From assembly GCA_009726095.1 (NCBI GenBank), contig WLMZ01000016.1, forward strand, positions 1-42,412: a stretch of DNA of 42,412 bases, given 5' to 3'. Below are positions 16,868 to 24,690 of this stretch, in pieces. The stretch comes from Actinomycetota bacterium. Its GTDB lineage: Bacteria; Actinomycetota; Acidimicrobiia; Acidimicrobiales; Ilumatobacteraceae. The first letter of the stretch is position 1; each line of letters begins with the position of its first letter. Below the pieces are notes generated by a model. The model did not search any database. It was not told the origin of the DNA and was given only the letters and a program-made list of their open reading frames with translations. Made by a program: the position numbers and the translations under genes.

Positions 16868-17650
16868 ATGAGGATGCTCTCCCTCGCCGCGGCGACGGCA
16901 CCGGCGGCGAGTCGACTCGAGTTGGTCCACAACGCTGCTGCGGCGACGTTCGACGCAGTGGGTCTTCGATTCGACCTCGATCCCCCGACCCGTACAGAGA
17001 TCCGCTCGCTCCGATCGGCTCTCGACCTCACGGGCCTCACGCTGCTCGATGCCGAGGTCGTCAGGATCGGCACCCACGATGTGTCGATGATTGCGAGCGT
17101 GCTCGAAGCCGCCGGCGAGCTCGGCGCACGACACCTGCTGGCCGTGAGCGACATCGACGATGACGGCGCAACCACGGCCGCACTTGCCGAACTCGGTGAG
17201 CAGGCACGGGCAGTCGGCGTGCGGCTGGTCGTCGAGTTCATGCGGTTCACCGGCATCCGCACCCTGCAGCACGCATACGAGATCGTGGAAGCTACCGGCG
17301 ACCCGGACATCGGCGTTCTGGTCGACCCCCTGCATCTGGCACGCAGTGGTGGACACCCGGCGCAGCTCACCGTCGTCGACCGCTCGCGGCTCGCCTACGT
17401 TCAGCTGTGCGATGCGCCGGCCGAGGCTCCGGCCGGCGGTCTCGATGCCCTGATCGAAGAAGCCCGCCATCACCGACTTCTGCCCGGGTCTGGCGAGTTG
17501 CCCCTCGAGGAGTTGTTGCAGGCGGTGCCGCTCGTACCGATCTCGGTCGAAGTACACGACGACCGCGCCCGTTCGGAGCACTCACCCGCCGAGTTGGCCA
17601 GGATCGTGGCCGATCGGACACGCCTGCGGTTCGGTCAGTACCTCAGGTGA
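16868..17650 (+). CDS. Xylose-isomerase-like TIM-barrel protein (sugar phosphate isomerase/epimerase family)
   Basis: A 260-residue AP_endonuc_2/xylose-isomerase-like barrel. Candidate divalent-metal ligands are the Glu in VVEFMRFTG, the Asp and His in VLVDPLHLARSGG, and the Glu in ISVEVHD. IolE/IolI-like proteins have the same arrangement. The ATG at 16868, 10 nt after the oxidoreductase stop, gives the normal start MRMLSLAAATAP. The two genes are probably one transcript. Its 3' end overlaps the convergent P450 gene by 8 nt. It could be an isomerase, epimerase or dehydratase; the substrate is unknown. Confidence 0.82.
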   Translation: MRMLSLAAATAPAASRLELVHNAAAATFDAVGLRFDLDPPTRTEIRSLRSALDLTGLTLLDAEVVRIGTHDVSMIASVLEAAGELGARHLLAVSDIDDDGATTAALAELGEQARAVGVRLVVEFMRFTGIRTLQHAYEIVEATGDPDIGVLVDPLHLARSGGHPAQLTVVDRSRLAYVQLCDAPAEAPAGGLDALIEEARHHRLLPGSGELPLEELLQAVPLVPISVEVHDDRARSEHSPAELARIVADRTRLRFGQYLR

Positions 17651-18854
17651 ACAGCACCGGGTAACGCCCCCAATACGGGCGCGTCGTCGATGCATCCATC
17701 ACTGCGGAGTCACTCGGATCAGGACACACACCGCGATCGATCATCGACTGCACCGCAACGGACACGAGTCCGTACTCGTACTCGGCAGTGTCAGCGGTGC
17801 GTTCGAGCAACCCGGCAGCGAGTTCCTGCCCGATGCATGCATGCATGCCCTGGCCGAACGACAGCCCCCACGGCGCAGCGCCCTCGACCAACGGCACCCT
17901 GCGCGGATCGAACACATCGGCATCTGCACCGAACACGGCAGGATCGCGGTTGATGGTGTTGAGGTCGATGATGACCCTGGTGCCCTTGGGTATGTGCCGG
18001 CCGGACTTGAGCGTGATATCGACCAACGCCCACCGCATGCCTGTCGGGCTGGACGGGTTGAGCCGAATGGTCTCGTACACCGCCTTCTGCACGAACGACC
18101 GGTCGGAGCGGATCAACTCGACGTCCTCGGGGTGCAGCGCCGACCACTGGAACAGGTTGTGCAGGGTACGCACGAACGCCGTGGCTGACGTGTGGGCACC
18201 CGCAAGGAGGAAGAACGAGATCTCCCGAACGATCACATCGTGCGGGAGTTGAAGCGAGTCCTCGTTGCGAAGCAACACCGTGAGCACATCAAGAGGTAGG
18301 TCCGCTTCGGACGCAACCCCCGACGCGACCGCGTCAAGCAGCGCTTGGCGACGAGCGATCGACGGCGCGAGGAACTCGCGATCAAAGGCAGCCATCGATT
18401 CGGTGATCTCTGCCTCGACCTCGGCGATGTCACGGGTGGTATGGGCCAGCGTGGCACCCTCGATGAACTTCATCATCTGGGCGTACAACCGCGCGGTCTC
18501 CTCGGTCGTACCAGTCGAGCGATCCACTCCGGCGTTCAGGGCCGCCAGGTTCATCATCAGCTGGTGGGACAGTTCGACGATCTCGGCGCGCCCGGCTGCG
18601 ACGTGTGGTTCGAGTGTCTGCTCGATCACGGAAGGGAAGAGGTCGCGCTCGTAGTGCACCAGGGTCTCCCGACGAAACAGGCGATTCTCGAGGCGTCGCC
18701 TCGAGCGGTGCTCATCGGCGTGGAGATTGACCAGAACGTCGGCCATCACGATCTGGCCAGCGTCGTACAAAGCCTGCCGCATCTCCTTGTGCCGATACAC
18801 CTCCTTGGCCTCGTCCATCGAGGTGATTCTGATCTCATGCACCGCTGTGGTCAT
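17643..18854 (-). CDS. Cytochrome P450 (first of a paralogous pair)
   Basis: A 403-residue soluble bacterial P450. The haem loop is FGQGMHACIG with Cys340 as the thiolate ligand; the K-helix is ETIR (261-264). The I-helix is LLAGAHTSA (about 217-224), with His where most P450s have Asp or Glu before the conserved Thr. The ATG at 18854 follows AAGGGG; an upstream frame extension to 18935 lacks support. The N-terminus is short, starting close to MRQALYDAGQIVMAD. It is 49 nt downstream of three tandem SDRs on the same strand, fitting hydroxylation followed by alcohol oxidation. Electrons probably come from the small ferredoxin at 10101. The substrate is unknown. Confidence 0.94.
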   Translation of the reverse strand: MTTAVHEIRITSMDEAKEVYRHKEMRQALYDAGQIVMADVLVNLHADEHRSRRRLENRLFRRETLVHYERDLFPSVIEQTLEPHVAAGRAEIVELSHQLMMNLAALNAGVDRSTGTTEETARLYAQMMKFIEGATLAHTTRDIAEVEAEITESMAAFDREFLAPSIARRQALLDAVASGVASEADLPLDVLTVLLRNEDSLQLPHDVIVREISFFLLAGAHTSATAFVRTLHNLFQWSALHPEDVELIRSDRSFVQKAVYETIRLNPSSPTGMRWALVDITLKSGRHIPKGTRVIIDLNTINRDPAVFGADADVFDPRRVPLVEGAAPWGLSFGQGMHACIGQELAAGLLERTADTAEYEYGLVSVAVQSMIDRGVCPDPSDSAVMDASTTRPYWGRYPVLFT

Positions 18855-18903
18855 TGCGTTCCCCTTCGTGGCTGTGTTCGGTCGGCGATCATACGACGGT
18901 GGG

Positions 18904-19665
18904 TCATGAGATGATCCCGAGTCCCATGCCGCCATCTACGGCAAGTATCTCTCCGGTGGTCCATTCCGCCCGAACGAGATACTCGATTCCCTCTGCGATT
19001 TCATCGACCGTACCGATGCGGCCGAGCACATGGTGATTGGCCATGGTTGCCAGCCGTTCAGCAGCCTGCTGATCATCAACGAGTCCGGCCCGCTGGTTGA
19101 TCTCGGTCAACACTGCACCGGGACGAACACCCCCGACCCGAACGCCGCGCGGCCCGATTTCGGCTGCCAGCACGCGCACCAGCGTCTCGAGCGCTCCCTT
19201 CGTCACGGCATACGGGGCCGCTCCGGGGTAGCTGCGAACGGTGTAGATCGACCCGATGAAGACGATCGATCCACGACGCGCCTCGAGGTACGGCAACGCC
19301 TCCTGGCTGAGCAGCATGCCAGCGACAACGTTGTCGTTGAACACATTGAGCAGTCGCTCGGCGGTCCACTCGCCGATCGGCGAACGCTCCATGTTGCCGG
19401 CATTCGACACCAGCGCATCCAGCCCGCCGCCGTGCTCGACCGCACGGGCGATCATCGCCGACCGGTCGTCGGCATTGGTGACATCGGCGCGCACCCAGGT
19501 GCAGAGTGGTCCGATGTCGTCGGCCACGGCGCGCACCTTGTCCTCGCGGCGGCCGCAGATCGTGACCCGCGCTCCCCCAGCGGCGAGATGGCGGGCGGTG
19601 GCTTCTCCGATGCCCGAGCCGCCTCCGGTCACGAGCACGGACATAGTGGTCAGGTCACGCATCAT
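18904..19665 (-). CDS. Short-chain dehydrogenase/reductase (third of the tandem trio)
   Basis: A 253-residue SDR: TGGGSGIG, SNAGN, the catalytic Ser in IGSIY, and YAVTK for Tyr/Lys, ending ILAVDGGMG. AAGGAG 6 nt before the first of two adjacent ATGs supports the start at 19665, which overlaps the preceding SDR by 11 nt. It is the last SDR before the P450 and probably translationally coupled to the trio. It is less like the other two than they are like each other. Confidence 0.88.
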   Translation of the reverse strand: MMRDLTTMSVLVTGGGSGIGEATARHLAAGGARVTICGRREDKVRAVADDIGPLCTWVRADVTNADDRSAMIARAVEHGGGLDALVSNAGNMERSPIGEWTAERLLNVFNDNVVAGMLLSQEALPYLEARRGSIVFIGSIYTVRSYPGAAPYAVTKGALETLVRVLAAEIGPRGVRVGGVRPGAVLTEINQRAGLVDDQQAAERLATMANHHVLGRIGTVDEIAEGIEYLVRAEWTTGEILAVDGGMGLGIIS

Positions 19666-20437
19666 TGTGTTCTCCTTGCGCCGCCGCAGCAGGCGCGAGT
19701 TGTGGTCCGGGGATACCGGGTGGACGCGGCAAGGTGGTCATCAACGACGACGAGAGCCCACCATCGACGTACAGCACCTGGCCGCTGACGTATGCCGAAG
19801 CGTCGGACGCGAAAAACGCGACCACCTCGGAGATGTCGCTCGGCGCCCCGAGACGGCGAAGCGGCACGGCAGCTGCCCGGGCCCGGCGGATGTCAGCATC
19901 GTGATAGAGGCCTGCACCTTCGGTGGCGATGAGGCCAGGACCCACGGCGTTGCATCGAATGCCCCGCGGCCCCCACTCCAACGCCGTCTGGCGGGTCAGC
20001 GCGACCAACCCGGCCTTCGATGCCGAGTATGCGCCAACGGCCGGATTGGCGTGCAGAGCCCCGATCGAGACGATGTTGACGATCGATCCGTGGCCGCGCC
20101 GCAACATGCTGCGACCGAAGGCCTGGGTGGTCAGGAGCGGGCCGCGCAGGTTGATGTCGAGCACAGCGGAGAAATCGTCAGGATCGACATCCTCCAATGC
20201 AGCGAATCGCCACACGGCAGCGTTGTTCACCAGTACGTCGACATCGCCCACCGAATCGGCGATGTGGCGGACGGCATCGGCATCGGTGATGTCACACTGC
20301 AACACGCCCTCGCCATCGAGCACGTCGAGGCGGATGACCTCGAAACCATCCACCGCAAGTCGATCGGCGATCGCAGCGCCGATGCCCCGAGCGGCACCCG
20401 TGACCACGGCACGACGTGACCCAGCGACGTCGTTCAT
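19655..20437 (-). CDS. Short-chain dehydrogenase/reductase (second of the tandem trio)
   Basis: A 260-residue SDR: TGAARGIG (14-21), NNAAV, the catalytic Ser in IVSIGA, YSASK, and LYVDGG. After the canonical end it carries a tail SSSLMTTLPRPPG, similar to the tail of the next SDR (SMIANLPRPK), which marks the two as recent paralogues. The start overlaps the upstream SDR stop as ATGA. Role inferred from context: oxidation of a P450-generated alcohol or reduction of a ketone. Confidence 0.88.
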   Translation of the reverse strand: MNDVAGSRRAVVTGAARGIGAAIADRLAVDGFEVIRLDVLDGEGVLQCDITDADAVRHIADSVGDVDVLVNNAAVWRFAALEDVDPDDFSAVLDINLRGPLLTTQAFGRSMLRRGHGSIVNIVSIGALHANPAVGAYSASKAGLVALTRQTALEWGPRGIRCNAVGPGLIATEGAGLYHDADIRRARAAAVPLRRLGAPSDISEVVAFFASDASAYVSGQVLYVDGGLSSSLMTTLPRPPGIPGPQLAPAAAAQGEHNDA

Positions 20438-21204
20438 GTCTTGCCGACCGAGTCGACGGACTTGGGACGGGGCAGGTTTGCAATCATGCTCATGGTGACG
20501 CCACCGTCGACCAAGATGTTCTGGCCGGTGATGTACGAGGACTCCATCGATGCGAGGAAGACCACCAACGACGCGATGTCGTCAGCGGTGCCCAGGCGGC
20601 CGAGCGGCACCTTGCTCTCCCTGGCCTCACGGATCTCGGGGTCGGCGTAGATCGGGTCGCTCATCCCGGCCAGGATCAGGCCCGGCGCGATGGCGTTCAC
20701 GCGGATCCCAAGAGGACCCCACTCAATAGCCATCTGCTGGGTCAACAAGGCGATGCCCGCCTTGGTGGCCCCATAGGCCCCGCCGTTCGGGCCGGGAGCC
20801 ACGCCGTTCATCGACGTGATGTTGACGATGCTGCCACGCACCTTTGCCTCACGCATGCGGCGCGCAGCGGCGCGAGCCACCGTGAATGTGCCGACCAGGT
20901 TCACGCGGGTGACCGCAGCGAAGTCGTCGACCGACAGGTCGAGCAGCGGCCCGAACCGCACGATGCCGGCATTGTTCACCACGAGGTCGAGCGGCCCGCC
21001 GAACACTTCGAGCGCAGCCTCCACGGATGCCTCATCGGCGATGTCGGCCCCCAGGCCAACTGCGCCCTCGATATCTGCTGCTGCTGCTTGCGCCTCGGCA
21101 AGTGAGACGTCGAGCAGGCCAACGGTCCACCCTTCGGCGCCCAACCGGGTCGCAATCGCTTTGCCGATTCCACGTGCTGCGCCCGTGACCAGTGCCCGTT
21201 TCAT
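20434..21204 (-). CDS. Short-chain dehydrogenase/reductase (first of the tandem trio)
   Basis: A 256-residue SDR: TGAARGIG (7-14), NNAG, the catalytic Ser in ITSMNG, YGATK, and ILVDGG. It has an AAGGGAG ribosome-binding site and is the first gene of the four-gene minus-strand run (three SDRs, then P450). Its promoter must lie in the 56-nt gap shared with the divergent epoxide-hydrolase-like gene. The LPRP-containing tail is shared with the following SDR. Confidence 0.88.
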   Translation of the reverse strand: MKRALVTGAARGIGKAIATRLGAEGWTVGLLDVSLAEAQAAAADIEGAVGLGADIADEASVEAALEVFGGPLDLVVNNAGIVRFGPLLDLSVDDFAAVTRVNLVGTFTVARAAARRMREAKVRGSIVNITSMNGVAPGPNGGAYGATKAGIALLTQQMAIEWGPLGIRVNAIAPGLILAGMSDPIYADPEIREARESKVPLGRLGTADDIASLVVFLASMESSYITGQNILVDGGVTMSMIANLPRPKSVDSVGKT

Positions 21205-21260
21205 TGTTCTCCCTTGTCGTTTCTGGATGAGCCGGCGGCCCCATCGGTAGGGTCACTGCC

Positions 21261-21707
21261 ATGTCGACCCGTGATGTCATCCGTTCGTTCTTGAACGCCG
21301 TCGAGCGACGCGATGCCGACGCTGCGGCAGCGTGCTTCGCCGACGATGCGCCGTATCGCAACATGCCGCATCCAGCCGTCTACGGACCTGCCGGTGTCCG
21401 GGCCATGCTGTCGAACATCCTTGCGGCATCGTCCGAGGTGCGATGGGACGTGGTCGCCGAGGCATACGCCGACCATCGCGGTCATCTCGAGCGCATTGAT
21501 CGTTTCGTGATCGACGGCACCGAGTGCGCCGTTGCGTGCCATGCCGTGATCGAAGTGGACGAAGCGCGCGGGCTGATCACATCGTTTCGCGACTACGTTG
21601 ACCTGACCCCGTGGCGGGCGGAGGTGGTGCCGGTTCTCGAACGATGGATGGCACGCCAGGCGGGGAACGACCCGGCTCACGACCGCGGCTCGAACACGAT
21701 CGGATAG
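21261..21707 (+). CDS. Limonene-1,2-epoxide-hydrolase-like (SnoaL-fold) protein
   Basis: A 148-residue cone-fold protein of the LEH/SnoaL superfamily, close to the 149-residue length of limonene-1,2-epoxide hydrolase. The LEH catalytic set appears conserved: Arg78 and Asp80 in LERID and Asp111 in SFRDYVD (Arg, Asp and Asp of the known triad). The sequence therefore supports an active epoxide hydrolase rather than a polyketide cyclase, though SnoaL-type relatives can keep the RDY segment. It diverges from the SDR trio and overlaps the end of the convergent second P450 by 31 nt. A P450- or flavin-generated epoxide would be a natural substrate. Confidence 0.8.
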   Translation: MSTRDVIRSFLNAVERRDADAAAACFADDAPYRNMPHPAVYGPAGVRAMLSNILAASSEVRWDVVAEAYADHRGHLERIDRFVIDGTECAVACHAVIEVDEARGLITSFRDYVDLTPWRAEVVPVLERWMARQAGNDPAHDRGSNTIG

Positions 21708-22885
21708 CGCGAGTAGTGAAGCCGCGCGCTGCCCGGGTCGATCACGGGCGGCTCGGCCGGGTCGGGCGCTGCGCCGGCGCGCAGCAGCGCTGAACCGAGC
21801 AGGGCAACGGTGCCGAAGAGTTGCACCGCATCGCCGGGCTCGGCGGGAACGCCACCATCGAGTTCCATGCCGATGCAGGCATGCGTGCCGGCGCCAAAGC
21901 TCAGGCCCCATGCATGGATCCCCTCGGGGACGACACGATACGGGTCGAACTGATCGCTGTCGGCACCCCACAGCGACTCCTCGCGGTTCGCCGCTTCGAT
22001 GTCGAGCACGACCAGCACGTTCTCGGCAATCTCGACACCCGATCGCAGTTCGACCGGCGCGAGCGAGCGTCGCCATGCCACGGGCGATGCCGGGTGCAGG
22101 CGCAATGCCTCATGCGCACAGCGTTGCAGCACCGAAGGATCGCGACGCGCCAGTTCCACGAACTCAGGGTCGCCCTGCGACCACAGTTCGTTGAGCGTAT
22201 GCGTCAGCGCATTGGCGGTCGAGTGTCCGCCGGCCTGCAGGTAGAACGAGACCTCGCGCCGCATGACCTCGTCGGGGAGGTCGAGGGCATCGACGTTCTG
22301 CAGCAAGGTCGTGAGGACGTCGCGGGGCAGTTCGTTCGAGGAGATGACACCTGCGGCCACATCGGCGAGGGCCTGTCGCCGCCTGGCGGCGCTCGGCTGG
22401 AAGAACAACTCGTCGAACTCGGCGAGAGCCGCTGCGACCTCGGCAAACAGTTCGGTGCGGTCGCCGGTGGCGTGCACGGCCGTGGCGCCCTTGGAGAACA
22501 CCTTCACGATGTACTCCAGCCGATCAGCCGTAGCGGGCACGACATCAATGCCAGCGATGAGCGCGGTGAGATGCATGACGGCGCGATAGCCGATCTGGAC
22601 AAGATCACCGCGACCAACAGCCGCCAACGGATCGACCGCCTCGGCGATGGCTCGTGGGAGGAGATTGGTCTCGTAGTCCTCGAACGTCTCGCGCCGGAAC
22701 AGGCGGTTCTCGAGTCGGCGCCGGTCACGGTGCTCAGGTCCGTGCAGGTCGAGCAGGCAGTCGGCCATGACCAGCGCACCATCGTCGTACAGCGCCTGAC
22801 GGAGATCCTTGGCGCGCATTGCTTCGCGCACTTCGGCGAACGTGGACAACGTCACCGTTGGTCGATCGATCGGGCATGCGGTCAC
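21677..22885 (-). CDS. Cytochrome P450 (second of a paralogous pair)
   Basis: A 402-residue P450 with haem loop FGAGTHACIG (Cys337) and K-helix EALR (259-262). The I-helix is LQAGGHSTANA, again with His at the usual acid position. The GTG at 22885 is chosen because it overlaps the stop of the upstream amidohydrolase in a GTGA, and the resulting N-terminus aligns with the first P450. Both share the segments RQALYD-G, VMAD, HR-RRRLENRLFRRET and the same overall length, so they arose by duplication. The residues after the haem loop differ (MELDGGVPAEPGD). Together with the amidohydrolase it forms a two-gene operon. Confidence 0.93.
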   Translation of the reverse strand: MTACPIDRPTVTLSTFAEVREAMRAKDLRQALYDDGALVMADCLLDLHGPEHRDRRRLENRLFRRETFEDYETNLLPRAIAEAVDPLAAVGRGDLVQIGYRAVMHLTALIAGIDVVPATADRLEYIVKVFSKGATAVHATGDRTELFAEVAAALAEFDELFFQPSAARRRQALADVAAGVISSNELPRDVLTTLLQNVDALDLPDEVMRREVSFYLQAGGHSTANALTHTLNELWSQGDPEFVELARRDPSVLQRCAHEALRLHPASPVAWRRSLAPVELRSGVEIAENVLVVLDIEAANREESLWGADSDQFDPYRVVPEGIHAWGLSFGAGTHACIGMELDGGVPAEPGDAVQLFGTVALLGSALLRAGAAPDPAEPPVIDPGSARLHYSRYPIVFEPRS

Positions 22886-24201
22886 GAGTGGGCCAGCTCC
22901 CAGGTCAACGACACTGCCGACCACGGCGCGGCCCGCTCGGACGGCAGCGGCGTGCGCTCGGGAACGGGAGCGAGTTCGACCTGCCGACCCCGGCACAGGA
23001 GATGACGGAACCGTGACTTGTCGCCGAGGATCGACACGTCGAGGCTGGGATCACCCTCGAGCACGAGGATGTCGGCCCGGCGGCCTGCTTCGATGGTGCC
23101 GACCTCGCCCTGCTGGCCCAGCGCGATTGCGTTGGTCGAGGTGCAACAGGTGATGGCCTCGAGCGGTGTCAGCCCGAGGTGCTCGACGAACACCTCCATT
23201 TCGCGGGCGTGCCAGTGACCGTAGGGGGTGATGGAGAAACCACTCTCGGACCCACAGAGCAGGGGAACACCTGCGTCATAGGCCCGACGCAGCATTGCTC
23301 CGGTCTGCTCCATCTCGTTACGGAACACATCGCGCACCGACGAGGTGGCACCGGCCTTGGGCCCGTACTGGTTGAGGTTGGCCAGGAAGGTGAACACCGG
23401 GCCGACCGCCACCTTGTGCTCGACCATTGCCTCGAGCGCTGCCTCGCCCATGTACGACGCGTGCCAGATGATGTCGGCGCCGGCGAGGATTGAGTCGAGG
23501 GTCGCCGCGTCGCCGCGGCAGTGAGCACCAACCGTGACACCGAGGTCGTGAGCGGTGTCGCAGACGACCTTCATCTCCTCACGGGTCCAGACCTGGATCT
23601 CGCCGGGACGATTCGGAATGGATCCGGTGACGTGCACCTTGATGACGTCGGATCCGTCCTTCACCTGCCGACGCACGACGCGGATCATCTCGTCCTTGTC
23701 GCGCACGACCTCGGCGTAGCCAGCCGTCCCTTGATCGGGGATGAATCGACCCGCTGTGCCGCCGACGGCGGTCATCAGCGCATAGGTACCGGCCTTCATC
23801 GTCGGGCCCTCGACAGCACCACACGCAATCGCGTCGCGCAAGGCGGGACCGATGTTGTACAAGCCGTCAACATCGAGAAACGAGGTGACACCGGCCTGCA
23901 GGATGCGACGTGCACTGTGCGCTGCGACGAACGCTGCTGCGGCCGGCTCGCGCCGATGAAAGAGCTCGTCGTTGCTCGCTGGCTCGCCAAGCGTGACGTG
24001 CACGTGAGCATCGATCAGGCCGGGCATCACCGTGAGACCGGAGACATCGATGACGGTGGCACCACCGGTAACCGCAGCAGCATCGGCCTCAGCCCCGACG
24101 GCCACAATACGGTCACCCGCCACCAGCACCGAAGTGTTGGGGCGCGGGCCTGCCCCGGTGCCATCGATCAACGTGCCCCCTGACAACAGCAGTTCAGCCA
24201 T
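22882..24201 (-). CDS. Imidazolonepropionase-like amidohydrolase (COG1228 type)
   Basis: A 439-residue metal-dependent hydrolase: N-terminal beta-sandwich strand LLLSGGTLIDGTG, the metal HxH in GLIDAHVHV, Lys in VIKVHVTG (possible carboxylated lysine), His in GAHCRG and in IIWHASYMG. Where relatives have GTDSG the sequence reads LLCGSESGFS, with Glu in place of Asp; the codon is GAG. The ATG at 24201 is preferred because AAGGGGG lies 9 nt upstream. It is first in an operon with the second P450. It probably opens a lactam, lactone or cyclic amide, but relatives include prolidases and hydantoinase-like enzymes. Confidence 0.85.
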   Translation of the reverse strand: MAELLLSGGTLIDGTGAGPRPNTSVLVAGDRIVAVGAEADAAAVTGGATVIDVSGLTVMPGLIDAHVHVTLGEPASNDELFHRREPAAAAFVAAHSARRILQAGVTSFLDVDGLYNIGPALRDAIACGAVEGPTMKAGTYALMTAVGGTAGRFIPDQGTAGYAEVVRDKDEMIRVVRRQVKDGSDVIKVHVTGSIPNRPGEIQVWTREEMKVVCDTAHDLGVTVGAHCRGDAATLDSILAGADIIWHASYMGEAALEAMVEHKVAVGPVFTFLANLNQYGPKAGATSSVRDVFRNEMEQTGAMLRRAYDAGVPLLCGSESGFSITPYGHWHAREMEVFVEHLGLTPLEAITCCTSTNAIALGQQGEVGTIEAGRRADILVLEGDPSLDVSILGDKSRFRHLLCRGRQVELAPVPERTPLPSERAAPWSAVSLTWELAHS

Positions 24202-24242
24202 ATCGCCGTCCCCCTTCAACGAGGAGGCGCCCGCATCGGCCC

Positions 24243-24258
24243 CGCCTATTAGTCGTCA
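24243..24258 (-). promoter_or_regulatory. TGACGACTA element upstream of the amidohydrolase/P450 operon
   Basis: On the minus strand TGACGACTA (24258-24250) is followed directly by ATAGGCG (24249-24243), about 40-50 nt before the ATG at 24201. Both parts resemble the TGACGACTA and CTAGGCG elements upstream of the IOR gene and the ABC operon. The 132 nt between this operon and the Dabb gene hold no other recognised feature. Confidence 0.4.
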
Positions 24259-24333
24259 GTATCATCACCACGCCCGGCAGTGTAGTGACATCAGCCACGG
24301 CGCGTCCACCAGCGCTCACCCGCATGGGTGGCA

Positions 24334-24633
24334 CTACCGATCGAACGCGTACTGCACAGCCGACCGCGTTGCGAGAACCGGCAACACGCAGTTCGTGACG
24401 AACTCCCGATGTGCAGGGTGGGCCGCATAGTCGACGTAGTCGTCGGCCGTGTCGAAGTCGACCATGACGACCACATCGAAGTTGCCCTCTGCCAACCGAG
24501 CATCGAGGCCGACGGAGAACGACCGGATCTGGTTGATCTGGCCGGGGAGTCGGGACAGTCCCGCCAGTAACGCCTCTTTCTGCACGGCCGTTGTGGTTTC
24601 CACCAACTTGAACATCACCACGTGTCGAAACAC
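24334..24633 (-). CDS. Dabb-family (stress-responsive A/B barrel) small protein
   Basis: A 99-residue dimeric alpha-beta barrel protein: FRHVVMFKL at the start, FDVVVMVDFD, and YVDYAAHPAHREFV. I place the start at the GTG 24633 because GGAGGG lies 5-6 nt upstream and Dabb proteins normally begin directly at this strand; a longer frame from 24651 would translate the ribosome-binding site. Known relatives include olivetolic acid cyclase and small catabolic or structural helpers; no catalytic set is certain here. It is on the same strand as the HMG-CoA-lyase-like gene, 57 nt downstream. Confidence 0.82.
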   Translation of the reverse strand: MFRHVVMFKLVETTTAVQKEALLAGLSRLPGQINQIRSFSVGLDARLAEGNFDVVVMVDFDTADDYVDYAAHPAHREFVTNCVLPVLATRSAVQYAFDR

Positions 24634-24690
24634 GGTTCCCTCCAACTGCACAGCGGCGCCGATGAGCGACCGACGATCTCTCTGACATTG

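Noticed and set aside
19256..20419. 387-residue plus-strand frame opposite two SDR genes
   Set aside because: Composition is that of a complement of GC-rich coding DNA; no motif.
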